DNA of 64,000 bases, taken from the NCBI GenBank assembly GCA_017859745.1, contig JAFMML010000005.1, positions 1-64,000 of the forward strand, given 5' to 3'. The position numbers and the translations under genes were made by a program. The notes beneath the pieces are model-generated. The model had not been told where the DNA came from, searched no databases, and saw only the letters and a list, made by a program, of their open reading frames with translations. This DNA is from Planctomycetota bacterium (GTDB lineage: Bacteria; Planctomycetota; Phycisphaerae; Phycisphaerales; SM1A02). Positions 33,483 through 42,159 of this stretch are shown here, piece after piece; the first letter of the stretch is position 1; each line of letters begins with the position of its first letter.

Positions 33483-35216
33483 GTGATCATGGACCCGACC
33501 TGCACGCTGTTGACGATCGCCATGTGCGCCGCCACCGCGGCCACGCAGATCGATCAGGGGTCATCCACACGGATCGCCGAGGCGGTCGAACCAGCGGAGC
33601 CGCCGGCTTCCGTCGCGCCCGCTCCATCGTGGCGTCTCCAGGCCGGAAGAGCCCTCGTTCGCCTCGAAGATCTGGCCGACCACGGCTCCGCGGTCGAGAT
33701 CGACCCGGCGGGCCTTTCCGGCGGCGGATGGGTGACGATCAAGGCCGTCGACACCGATCGCGAAGGCCTTCGCGATGCCGACTGGTGGCGAGGAAGGCTC
33801 GGCGGAGGAGGAGACTCGAGGTTCGCCTCTCCGATTCTGGTGGACGCCGCAGGCGGCGTTCGGGCCGCGACCTCCCAACTGGTGGTCGGAATCGATCGCT
33901 CGCGGCCGTTCGAGGAGGAGATCGAGCGAATGGCCCTCGCCGGCGCCGGCGAGGTGCTGGCGACCGACCTGTTCGGACTCGATGGCGTCGTGCTGTTCGA
34001 GACTGGACTTCGCGACGGCGCGTCCATCTGGGAACTCGCGCGTGCGCTCGCAGCGTGGCCTCGGGTACGGTTCGCGGAACCCCGGTGCCTGCTCTCGGCG
34101 ACACCGCTCGGTGGAGGCGGGGAGTCGCTGCTTGGGGACTGCTGGGGTCTCGAGAACACCGGCGACGACCTGGCCTTCTGCGGCGAGACCGGGGGCGTCG
34201 TCGGCATCGATCTCGAGGCGTCGGCGGCGTGGACGACCACGCGAGGCGAACCTTCGATCTTGATCGCGGTGCTCGACACCGGCATCGCCTTCGACCATCC
34301 CGATCTCGCGACCTCGGCCGGCCCGGGCTTCGACGCGACCGGTGCCGACGGCGGGGGATGGCCAGTGTCACCATGCGACAACCACGGCACCCCGGTGGCG
34401 GGGTGCATCGCCGCGAACGACGACGCCCATGGGGTCGCGGGCATTGCACCGGAGACGACGGTGGCATCGGCCCGAATCGCGATGGCGTCGGCGGACTGCG
34501 CGACCTGGACGGCGGACTCGACGTGGATCGCCGCGGCACTCGCATGGGCGACGTCGATCGACGCGCGGATCACCAACACGTCGTGGCGATTCGCCGAGTC
34601 GTTGCTGGTGGCGGAGGCGTACGCCCAGACCGCCTCGGCAGGTGTGCTGCACATCGCCGCCGCCGGAAACGCCGGCGCAGACACGGTGGACTTCCCGGCC
34701 TCGCTTTCGCAGGTCCTCGCCGTCGGAGCGGTCACGCGATGGGGCTCCGTCGCATCCTTCAGCAATCGCGGCGAGGCCCTGGAGTTCGTGGCGCCGGGGC
34801 AGATCGTGCTGTGCCCGGATCGGCCCGGCCCGTCGGGCTACCACCCCGGGGACTTCGTGTGTCTGAACGGAACCTCGTTCGCATCGCCGTTCGTCGCCGG
34901 CATCGCCGCGCTGGCGCTGTCGGTGGATCCGGCCCTCTCTCGGGGGCAGTTGGTGTCGATCCTGCGCAACTCGACCCGCGATCTCGGACAGGTCGGCTGG
35001 GATCCAAGTCATGGCTGGGGTCTGCCGCAGGCCGATCTCGTCGTGGATGCGGCCCGACACCCGGGCGATCTGGACCGCAACGGCATGGTCAACGCCACAG
35101 ATCTGGCCATGCTGCTGAGCCGATGGGGCGATGTCGGACCGACGGGAGATCTCGACGGCGACGGCCTCGTCGGTGCGAGCGATCTCGCCATTCTTCTGGC
35201 GGACTGGACAGGATGA
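33483..35216 (+). CDS. Secreted subtilisin-like protease (S8) with dockerin-type repeat
   Basis: 577-aa exported serine protease. A short N-terminal hydrophobic stretch (about residues 6-20) precedes a propeptide-like region (about 40-230). The S8 domain has its triad at Asp265 (AVLDTGI), His301 (DNHGTP) and Ser465 (NGTSFASP). The C-terminus carries two calcium-binding dockerin-type segments, GDLDRNGMVNATDLAML and GDLDGDGLVGASDLAIL, a frequent ending of secreted Planctomycetes proteins. The GTG at 33483 has GAGGTGG 5 nt upstream; an ATG lies two codons later. It would act outside the cell or in the periplasm. Confidence 0.85.
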   Translation: MIMDPTCTLLTIAMCAATAATQIDQGSSTRIAEAVEPAEPPASVAPAPSWRLQAGRALVRLEDLADHGSAVEIDPAGLSGGGWVTIKAVDTDREGLRDADWWRGRLGGGGDSRFASPILVDAAGGVRAATSQLVVGIDRSRPFEEEIERMALAGAGEVLATDLFGLDGVVLFETGLRDGASIWELARALAAWPRVRFAEPRCLLSATPLGGGGESLLGDCWGLENTGDDLAFCGETGGVVGIDLEASAAWTTTRGEPSILIAVLDTGIAFDHPDLATSAGPGFDATGADGGGWPVSPCDNHGTPVAGCIAANDDAHGVAGIAPETTVASARIAMASADCATWTADSTWIAAALAWATSIDARITNTSWRFAESLLVAEAYAQTASAGVLHIAAAGNAGADTVDFPASLSQVLAVGAVTRWGSVASFSNRGEALEFVAPGQIVLCPDRPGPSGYHPGDFVCLNGTSFASPFVAGIAALALSVDPALSRGQLVSILRNSTRDLGQVGWDPSHGWGLPQADLVVDAARHPGDLDRNGMVNATDLAMLLSRWGDVGPTGDLDGDGLVGASDLAILLADWTG

Positions 35217-35291
35217 GCCTCGCCGGTCGAGAGGCCGGTCGAACGTCTTGGGGCGGAGTCGTCCGGATCGCTTCGGCGCCATGCCCGACCC

Positions 35292-35327
35292 AGGGCTCCG
35301 GCTGGAGGACGACTCAGCAGGAGCCCT
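35292..35327. terminator. Inverted repeat between the protease and the convergent gene
   Basis: AGGGCTCC (35292-35299) pairs with GGAGCCCT (35320-35327) across a 20-nt loop. It overlaps the end of the convergent gene and could stop transcription from the protease side. No T-tract. Confidence 0.3.
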
Positions 35328-36015
35328 GACGCATCCGGTCGAGCGACTCCGGGAAGGGGAACGTCGCGTAGACCCCGGTCTCGCCCATCTCCCACAGTCC
35401 CGGCGGCGGATAGACGTCGCCGGTGAATCCGCCCTTGAACATCGCGTCGAGGACCGCTTCGAAGCTCGGAGTGTTCCCGCGGTGGTCGACGAGACGGTTG
35501 CTCTTGGCACCGAGGAACGACACCGTGGCGGTCGGCGTGCGGTCGCGCCGTCCCTGCAGCATCTTCGAGATGGTCCGGAATCCGCGGAAGAGGTCCTCGA
35601 GGGTGAAGTGGTCCCGGCCCGCCGGGCGCAACACCGCGAGGATCAACAGCCGGTCGAGGTCGAACTTGAGGACGTACGGCTCGCGATCCTCGGCCGCGTG
35701 CACGGAGACGGCGCTGCGGAACATCTTCGCGTAGCTCGTCGCCGACTCGAGGGTCCACTGGCTCGTGGGAATCAGCTTCAGCAGCTCACCGAGCACCCCG
35801 CGGGTGTTGTCGTCGTCGTTGATGCCGCAGACGACGGTGCGGTAGCGGCCGTCGAGCAGATCCGACAGCAGATGCTGGCCCCAGAGGATGCGCATGCGGT
35901 CGGAGGCGGCGGCGGATCGAGGATCGCCCGAGGGCACCACGACCACCTTGGACCCCACCTTGGAGGCGTCCATCAGGAGGTCGCCGTCCTCGTCGTAGAT
36001 GTGAAGATCTTCCAT
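35314..36015 (-). CDS. Conserved-looking protein of unknown function
   Basis: 233-aa soluble protein that I do not recognise. It has no signal peptide or transmembrane helix. It starts MEDLHIYDEDGDLLMDASKV and contains a run of alternating strands and helices with VVVPSGDPRSAAASDRMRIL, LLILAVLRPAGRDHFTLEDL and TVSFLGAKSNRLVDHRGNTP. The codon choice is like that of its neighbours, so it looks like a real gene. The start has TATCTT 7 nt upstream and no ribosome site. It lies 72 nt upstream of the large MscS-type gene's 3' end in the same direction's region, but no functional link is clear. Confidence 0.7.
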   Translation of the reverse strand: MEDLHIYDEDGDLLMDASKVGSKVVVVPSGDPRSAAASDRMRILWGQHLLSDLLDGRYRTVVCGINDDDNTRGVLGELLKLIPTSQWTLESATSYAKMFRSAVSVHAAEDREPYVLKFDLDRLLILAVLRPAGRDHFTLEDLFRGFRTISKMLQGRRDRTPTATVSFLGAKSNRLVDHRGNTPSFEAVLDAMFKGGFTGDVYPPPGLWEMGETGVYATFPFPESLDRMRQGSC

Positions 36016-36022
36016 GCCGGAA

Positions 36023-36028
36023 AAGATA
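36023..36028 (-). promoter_or_regulatory. -10-like TATCTT of the unknown 233-aa gene
   Basis: On the minus strand TATCTT ends 7 nt before the ATG at 36015, with TTCCGGC between. Consistent with a leaderless start. Confidence 0.5.
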
Positions 36029-36087
36029 TCGGCTCGCCGCGGGCCTGGACTCGCGATTCGAACTCTCCCCGGTCCCGTCGGGCGGGT

Positions 36088-39000
36088 TCAGGACTGCGGG
36101 CGAAGCCGCGCCGACGCCTCGTCCGCGATCGACTTCAGGTGCAGATCCCGTTGCGGGAATGGGATCTGCACGCCGTGCTCGGCGAAGGCCTCGGCGATGG
36201 CGAGCCGGATCCGATGAAGCGGAGCGGGCAGGGCGGCGACGTCGGACACCACGACCCGCAGGTCGAAGTCGACGCTGCTCTCTCCGAAGGTCTGCAGCAC
36301 GACGCTCGGCGCCGGATCGTCCGAGACGTCGGGATCCCTCTCCGCGACCTCGACGAGGAGACGTTCGACGAGTCGGTAGTCGCTTCCGTAGGCGACGCCG
36401 ATCTGGATCACCTGCCGGGTCCGGGTGTCCGAGAGGGTCCAGTTGCTGAACTGCCCGGTGATGAACGCCTTGTTGGGGATCACCAGTTCGTGGCGATCCC
36501 AGTCGGTGATGGTCGTCGCGCGGATCTGGATGCGGCTGACGCGACCGGTCACGCCGTTGACCGTCACGACGTCGCCGACCCGGACCGGCTGCTCGACGAG
36601 CATGAGCACACCGCTCACGAAGTTCGAAAAGATCTCCTGCAGACCGAAGGAGAGGCCCAGCACCGCGGCGCTCGCGAGCCACTGGATCTGGGTCCAGCGC
36701 AGACCCACCAGACTCACCGCCACCAGGATGCCCACCACACCGATGCCGTATCGGGTGAAGCTGACCACGGCGTAGCCCACGCCCGCGCTGATGGGGAGCT
36801 TCGGCAGCACCAGCAGCTGGAGGATCCCGGGAATGTTGCGCGTCAGCAGGACGGTCAGAGTGATCGCCAACACCGCCGCGAACACGTCGAACAGCGAGAT
36901 CGGCACCAGTTCCGTGATGGTGCCTCCATCGACGTCGGGCACCTCGGCGATGCTGCTCCAGAGGACGAGGCTCTGAATGAATCCGAAGGCCGGGAGCAGT
37001 TGGCTCCAGATGGCCACGAGGCCGATGCCGACCCCGGCGAAGTATGCGCCGTTGACCAGGCTGTAGGCCTGCTGATTGACCTTCTCGAGGTCGACCATCG
37101 GCGACTCGGGGAGACCCGCGACGTCCGTCGTCTCACCGACGTCCGGCGGGCTCCCGGTGGAGGACTTTCGCGACTCCGCCGCCTCGGCCCGTCGTCGACG
37201 GGCCTGCTCGAAGGCGATTTGACGACTCGAAGCGCTCAGCCATCGCTCGAGCAGTTCGCGGAGCAGATGAAGGCAGATCACCAGGCACGCCGTCCGGTAC
37301 AGCAGGATCAGGATCTGCAGCGTGGCGAAGCTGAAGCCGAACCATGAAAGCCCCGTGGCGACGAGGGCGACGGCGATCCCTGCGAGCACCAGGCCGGAGT
37401 TCAGCACCCGTCTCCGAGCCCGCCCGGACCTGCCCGAGCGACGGTCGTTCCCGGAACTTCTCAACGTCTCCGCCAGCGCTCGCGGCCTCGCGATCCACAG
37501 CAGGAGTCCGGTCATGGCTGCACCGACCAGCACGAAGCCGATCCGTCCGAGGATCTCGTCGGCCGTGGTGGTGCGATCTCCGAATCCCACCAGCGCCGCC
37601 ATCGAGGCCCCGTAGACCGGCAACACCAGCAGCACCAGGATGGCGCATGCCTTGCGAAGACGCGTGGTCAACGACGAGTCCCACCGGAAGTGGGCTTCGC
37701 CGAGACCGCCTCGGATCGCACACGCCCACAGCAGGCAGGCCGTGAAGGCCGGAACCACCAACAGACCGAAGACGCTGCCGAAGACCATGAGCGCATCGGG
37801 AGCGCTCGGATCCTTCAGGCCATTCGCGACCGTCCACAACAGCACCGGCAGCGGGGCGGCCAGCAGCAGCGTCCTGATCGAGGCGGCGATGCTCAGCGAG
37901 AACCGATCCGTGGCGATCCTTCGGACCGCTTCGGCGCTCGATCGAACCAGCCGGGTCCATCGCGAATGCAGGAGGACAAGTGCGACCGCCAGCAGGAGCC
38001 CCCCGAACCAGAGCGCCGGACGCTTCGCGGCCGCCTCGGCGAACTGGGCGCCGATCGAGGACTCGCGCTCGAACGACGGGGGAAGCTGCCAAGATCGAAC
38101 CTCGAGGATCGTGGCGGGCGTGAGCGCCGCTCCGGTCCGAATCGAGAGGAGGTGCTCGGCGATGAACAACCGATACTCCTCGAGCACGGCGAGAAGGCGT
38201 TCCGTCGCCCTCGCCTCCTCCTGCCGCACCGAGATGGTCTGCCGAAGCTGCGAGAGGAGAGGTCGGACCAGCCCGTCCCGTCGACGCTCCAGCAGCGTCG
38301 CGACCTCGTCGATCACCGGCCCGGGATCCTCGGGGGCGGCCTGGGCCTCGGCCACCAGCTCCGCGGCGCGGCCCCGCGGGTCCTGCAGTTCGCCGATCTC
38401 GCCGCCGAGCTCGATCTCCAGCAGGTAGTCCTCCAGAAGATCGGCCTGCAGCGTTCGGAGTTCGGAACGGAGCAGGTCCATCTGCCCGAGCCCCGCAAGC
38501 TCCTGACGGAGGCGAAGGCCGATCTCGCGACTTCCGCCAAGCGACAGCCTCTGCTCTTCGAGGGTCAGCAGGCGTTCGATCAGGCCGGTGCGCTCGAGGC
38601 GACGCGGGGTCCGCCTCGTCGAGGCCTCGACCGCATCGAGCATTCCCAGGGACACGATGGCGAGATCCCGATTGCGCATCGCGACCCGTCGCACGATCTC
38701 GATGTCGACGCCGAGGCCCTCGATCGCGGCTTCGGCCCGGGACCGCTCCCCCGTGACGCTCGCCTCGATCCGGTTGGCGAGGAGCCGAGTCCACTTGCGC
38801 CATGCTTCCTCGGCCATGCGGGCTCGATCGAGCGCGATCTCGAGCTCCACGGCCGCCAGCTCGGTCGTGGCCGCATGGAGATCCGGCTGCAGGCGCAGCA
38901 GCCTCCGCTCGGCCTCGGTGCGTCGGGCCCTCGCGATCGCGAGGATCGTCGAGGGTCGAGTGGCGGCCGGATCCTCGGTCAACGCCGCCTGCAGGACGCC

Positions 39001-39627
39001 GGTCTCCCGCGCCTGGCGGATGCGCACGCCCTCGAGGGTCTCGGCCGCCTCGCGCATCTGCTGGGTGCGGCGAAGACTCTCCTCGCGTCGGGCCGTGACC
39101 TCACGACGAGCCGCATCCATCGCGACCTTCGCCTCGTCCACTCGAACGGACAGGCGTTCGGTGGAATCGCTTCGAGCCGATTCCAGTGCATCGTCGATCG
39201 GCGGAGGTTGGCCCCGAATCGAGCCCAGCAGCGATCGTCGTCGCTCCAGTTCTTCGGGCGTGCCGCGAATCTCCTCGTCGATCGCCGCGATTCGAGTCTC
39301 GAGCTCGGTCAACTGGCGCAGCCGAGAGATCGCGGTTCGGTACTGATCGAGTTCCGTCTCGGTGCCTGCACCGCCGCGGCCCTCGAGTTCGGCGACTCTG
39401 AGCTGCAGTTCCTCGATGGACGGAATGGACGGGAGACCGACCTGCGACGAACCCCCCGTCGTCGTTGGGGCCCCCACAGGGGCTGGAGGAGCATCTGGCC
39501 GGGAACTCGTCTGCGGGACCGCCATCGCGGCGGCGAGCGGTCCGGCGAGCAGCCCAGCGAACACGAGGACCACACCGATCTCGCGGCGACGCCGGACCTG
39601 TGCGACTTCGGCCTCCGCGCTCCGCAT
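36088..39627 (-). CDS. Giant MscS-family mechanosensitive channel (MscK-like)
   Basis: 1179-aa membrane protein. The N-terminal signal or anchor (about residues 15-35) is followed by a Pro/Thr/Gly-rich linker. A long predicted coiled coil rich in Arg, Glu and Leu then spans about residues 70-480. Roughly ten transmembrane helices follow (about 525-960), and a C-terminal MscS domain begins near 960. The MscS core shows GLSFGLQEIFSNFVSGV, the pore-lining/beta-domain join, then VRVGDVVTVNGVTGRV and VIPNKAFITG. Such channels release solutes on hypo-osmotic shock; the periplasmic coiled coil resembles that of MscK/YbiO/MscM types. TATACT lies 6 nt before the ATG. It diverges from a Na/Pi cotransporter gene. 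Confidence 0.87.
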   Translation of the reverse strand: MRSAEAEVAQVRRRREIGVVLVFAGLLAGPLAAAMAVPQTSSRPDAPPAPVGAPTTTGGSSQVGLPSIPSIEELQLRVAELEGRGGAGTETELDQYRTAISRLRQLTELETRIAAIDEEIRGTPEELERRRSLLGSIRGQPPPIDDALESARSDSTERLSVRVDEAKVAMDAARREVTARREESLRRTQQMREAAETLEGVRIRQARETGVLQAALTEDPAATRPSTILAIARARRTEAERRLLRLQPDLHAATTELAAVELEIALDRARMAEEAWRKWTRLLANRIEASVTGERSRAEAAIEGLGVDIEIVRRVAMRNRDLAIVSLGMLDAVEASTRRTPRRLERTGLIERLLTLEEQRLSLGGSREIGLRLRQELAGLGQMDLLRSELRTLQADLLEDYLLEIELGGEIGELQDPRGRAAELVAEAQAAPEDPGPVIDEVATLLERRRDGLVRPLLSQLRQTISVRQEEARATERLLAVLEEYRLFIAEHLLSIRTGAALTPATILEVRSWQLPPSFERESSIGAQFAEAAAKRPALWFGGLLLAVALVLLHSRWTRLVRSSAEAVRRIATDRFSLSIAASIRTLLLAAPLPVLLWTVANGLKDPSAPDALMVFGSVFGLLVVPAFTACLLWACAIRGGLGEAHFRWDSSLTTRLRKACAILVLLVLPVYGASMAALVGFGDRTTTADEILGRIGFVLVGAAMTGLLLWIARPRALAETLRSSGNDRRSGRSGRARRRVLNSGLVLAGIAVALVATGLSWFGFSFATLQILILLYRTACLVICLHLLRELLERWLSASSRQIAFEQARRRRAEAAESRKSSTGSPPDVGETTDVAGLPESPMVDLEKVNQQAYSLVNGAYFAGVGIGLVAIWSQLLPAFGFIQSLVLWSSIAEVPDVDGGTITELVPISLFDVFAAVLAITLTVLLTRNIPGILQLLVLPKLPISAGVGYAVVSFTRYGIGVVGILVAVSLVGLRWTQIQWLASAAVLGLSFGLQEIFSNFVSGVLMLVEQPVRVGDVVTVNGVTGRVSRIQIRATTITDWDRHELVIPNKAFITGQFSNWTLSDTRTRQVIQIGVAYGSDYRLVERLLVEVAERDPDVSDDPAPSVVLQTFGESSVDFDLRVVVSDVAALPAPLHRIRLAIAEAFAEHGVQIPFPQRDLHLKSIADEASARLRPQS

Positions 39628-39633
39628 CGTCGG

Positions 39634-39639
39634 AGTATA
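39634..39639 (-). promoter_or_regulatory. -10 TATACT of the MscS-family gene
   Basis: On the minus strand TATACT, a near-consensus -10, ends 6 nt before the ATG at 39627. No room remains for a ribosome site, so the mRNA is probably leaderless. Confidence 0.6.
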
Positions 39640-39676
39640 GGGAGATCCACGGGGCTCCCCGTCGCCATCCGCGTGC

Positions 39677-39682
39677 TAGGGT
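39677..39682 (+). promoter_or_regulatory. -10-like TAGGGT of the Na/Pi cotransporter gene
   Basis: TAGGGT ends 5 nt before the GTG start at 39688. It lies 37 bp from the divergent TATACT at 39634, so both promoters share one 60-bp spacer. Confidence 0.45.
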
Positions 39683-39687
39683 CCGGC

Positions 39688-41325
39688 GTGATTCTCGAAC
39701 TCGTCGGTGGTCTGGGTCTCTTTCTCCTGGGTCTCAACCTGCTTGTCGACGGGCTGCGGCTCGCCGCGGGAGCGACCCTCCGACGCACCCTGACGACGGT
39801 GGTGCGAGGTCCGGCGTCCGGTGCGGCCGTCGGTGCGGCGACCACCACGCTGGTCCAGAGTTCCAGTGCCACCATCGTCGCCACGATCGGATTCGTCAGT
39901 GCGGGACTGATGACGTTTCCCCAGTCGCTCGGCGTCGTACTGGGGTCGAACGTCGGAACCACGAGCACCGGGTGGCTGGTCGCGACTCTGGGCTTCAAGT
40001 TCTCGATCAAGATCCTCGCCCTGCCCGCCATCGCGCTGGGGGCGGCTCTGCGCATCGGAGGAAGTGGACGTCTGGCCTCTCTGGGCCTCGCCATCGCCGG
40101 ATTCGGTCTGCTGTTCGCCGGCCTCGATCTGCTGCGTTCGGGCATGGGTGGAGTCCTCGGGGGACTCGGACCGGCGGACCTGCCGAGCGGCGAGGGCTGG
40201 CATGGCCGACTCGTGCTGCTGGCCGCCGGAGCCTTGCTGACGATTCTGTTTCAGAGTTCGAGCGCCTCGATCGCCATCGTGCTGGTGGCACTCGACGGGG
40301 GAGGCATCGACTTCGAACAGGCGACGGCGGCGGTGGTGGGCGCCAACATCGGTACCACCACGACCGCGGCGATCGCCATGTTGGGGGCCTCGCCCGCGGC
40401 TCGCCGGACCGCCATCGCGCACATCGCGTTCAACGTCGTGGTCGGCGCGGCGGCCATGCTCGGCCTCGAGCATCTCGCGAGGTGGTCGGCATGGGCGGTC
40501 TCGCCATTCGAGTCGGCGCCGGGGCCGCTCGCGGTGGCGATGTTCCACACCTCGATCAACCTCGGCGGTGCGCTGCTGCTGTTGCCGGGCACCCCTCTCA
40601 TCGCCCGACTGCTGATCGCGATCGTCCCCCAGCCGCGCGACGACCTGTCCAAGCGTCTCGATCGCAGCGTGGCGGCGGTGGGACCCGTCGCCAACGAGGC
40701 CCTCAGGTTGACGTCGGTGGCGATCGTGGCCCGCGTCGCCGCCGGCGTCCTTGCCGCTCTCGACGGGGACGAACGGATGGCGAGGGTTCGATTCGACGAG
40801 GCGCGTGCAGGTCTGCGGAACGCGGCCGCATTCGCCGCCCGCGTCTCGGCGGGGCGCCAGTCCGAGATGGATCAGGTCGAGCACCTCGCCACGTTGCACA
40901 TCCTCGATCATGCGGGGCGGCTCCTCGACTCGCTTGCCGATCCCGAACGCTGTCGCTTGATCGATCGCTCGGAGACGCTCTCGCCCCAGGTCCGGACGTT
41001 GCGCCGCGGACTCGAACGCGCCGCCGCATGGCAGGAAGGGCGCATCGCTGCGCAGGATCCGCAGACGCTCGGGGCCCTCTCCGCGGAACTGGCCGCTCTT
41101 CGCAAGGAGTACCGCATCGCAAGACTTGGAGCCGGCGCCGAAGGCGATGGCGATCCCGAAGCGATCCTCGGCGATCTCGATGCGAGTCGGGGCATCGATT
41201 CGGCGGGATATCACCTGTTTCGTGCCGCGAATTGGGCGGGCGGCCATCCCACGCCACGAGGCGCTCCACGCTCGGAGTTCGTCGCCGATGCGACATCGGC
41301 CGTCGGGGGCTCCGGTCGGATGTGA
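39688..41325 (+). CDS. Na+/phosphate cotransporter with PhoU-like tail (NptA/YjbB family)
   Basis: 545-aa inner-membrane transporter. Eight or so helices (residues 1-330) contain two inverted-repeat signature motifs, TLVQSSSATIVATIGF and ILFQSSSASIAIVLVAL, characteristic of the Na/Pi-II family. VLGSNVGTTSTGW and VVGANIGTTTTAA are the paired substrate-binding loops. The C-terminal 200 residues are helical and PhoU-like. The GTG at 39688 is chosen because the first helix (ILELVGGLGLFLLGLNLL) begins at once. It would move phosphate with sodium across the membrane; direction cannot be told from sequence. Confidence 0.87.
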   Translation: MILELVGGLGLFLLGLNLLVDGLRLAAGATLRRTLTTVVRGPASGAAVGAATTTLVQSSSATIVATIGFVSAGLMTFPQSLGVVLGSNVGTTSTGWLVATLGFKFSIKILALPAIALGAALRIGGSGRLASLGLAIAGFGLLFAGLDLLRSGMGGVLGGLGPADLPSGEGWHGRLVLLAAGALLTILFQSSSASIAIVLVALDGGGIDFEQATAAVVGANIGTTTTAAIAMLGASPAARRTAIAHIAFNVVVGAAAMLGLEHLARWSAWAVSPFESAPGPLAVAMFHTSINLGGALLLLPGTPLIARLLIAIVPQPRDDLSKRLDRSVAAVGPVANEALRLTSVAIVARVAAGVLAALDGDERMARVRFDEARAGLRNAAAFAARVSAGRQSEMDQVEHLATLHILDHAGRLLDSLADPERCRLIDRSETLSPQVRTLRRGLERAAAWQEGRIAAQDPQTLGALSAELAALRKEYRIARLGAGAEGDGDPEAILGDLDASRGIDSAGYHLFRAANWAGGHPTPRGAPRSEFVADATSAVGGSGRM

Positions 41326-41428
41326 GGCCCCCGAATCGCCGAGACCACGTCTCGGCGTCGTCGAACAGGCCGTCCCACTCTTCGAGCCGAGGAGGCGCCT
41401 AGGGTCGCGGGTTCCGTGGTGATGGCGA

Positions 41429-41434
41429 TACCCT
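41429..41434 (+). promoter_or_regulatory. -10 TACCCT of the DUF2934 gene
   Basis: GCGATACCCT here matches the -10 context at 13140 and 25927. It lies about 47 nt before the GTG at 41481, which unlike most neighbours has a strong ribosome site (AGGAG). No clear -35 was found. Confidence 0.4.
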
Positions 41435-41480
41435 GCCGACGCGGCCGTTGCGAGGGCCCTGCAAGATCGAGGAGATCTCC

Positions 41481-42125
41481 GTGGCGAAGAAGAAGACCAG
41501 CACGCGAACTTCGAAGGCGAAGACCTCGAGTCGGCGGAAGGGATCGAGCACGCCCAAGGGCGAAGGACGCACGGCGACGGCCAGGACGTCGAGCGGCTCG
41601 CGCGCGGGCGTCGCCGGACTCGTCGCCATGCGAACCGCGGCCCGCACCGCCGCCCGTTCGACGACCGGCGGCGACGCGCGTGATGCCGACCCGAACAGCA
41701 CGTCCAGAAGCAATTCCAGAAGCACGTCCAGCAGCAAGGCCAAGAGCAAGGCCAAGAGCGGGACGAACGCCAAGGCCGCAACTCGGACCGTCAAGGGTTC
41801 GGCGGGGCGTTCCACAGGAACCGCCCTCGAGTCTTCCGCGGGGTCGTCCCGAAAGACAACGTCCTCGTCATCGCCACGAGGCAAGCGCACGGCGACCTCG
41901 AAGTCCACTTCGAAGAGTCCGCCCCGAAAGGGATCGGTTGCCAAGACGCTGGAACCGCGTCGCGTGACGGAGATCGAGGTCGATCGCCAGGCACCGGCCG
42001 CCGCTCGGCCCCTGACCGAGCGGATCGCCGAGCGGGCCTACGAGATCTGGCAGTCCCGTGGCGGCGACGAGCGTTCCAACTGGCTCGAGGCCGAACGGCA
42101 GATCCTTGCCGAAGCGACGGCTTGA
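41481..42125 (+). CDS. DUF2934 protein with long Lys/Ser/Ala-rich tail
   Basis: 214-aa protein. The last 35 residues, ERIAERAYEIWQSRGGDERS and the following NWLEAERQIL, are a DUF2934 motif, a short conserved helix pair of unknown function. The first 165 residues are low-complexity, rich in Lys, Ser, Thr, Ala and Arg (for example SKAKSKAKSG), resembling histone H1-like or nucleic-acid-binding tails. The GTG at 41481 has GAGGAG 6 nt upstream. Nucleoid or RNA association is an inference from composition. The tail is similar in style to the one on the homogentisate dioxygenase at 60784. Confidence 0.75.
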   Translation: MAKKKTSTRTSKAKTSSRRKGSSTPKGEGRTATARTSSGSRAGVAGLVAMRTAARTAARSTTGGDARDADPNSTSRSNSRSTSSSKAKSKAKSGTNAKAATRTVKGSAGRSTGTALESSAGSSRKTTSSSSPRGKRTATSKSTSKSPPRKGSVAKTLEPRRVTEIEVDRQAPAAARPLTERIAERAYEIWQSRGGDERSNWLEAERQILAEATA

Positions 42126-42159
42126 TCGGGGGGACTCGAGGCCTTGCACGACGGCGCGG

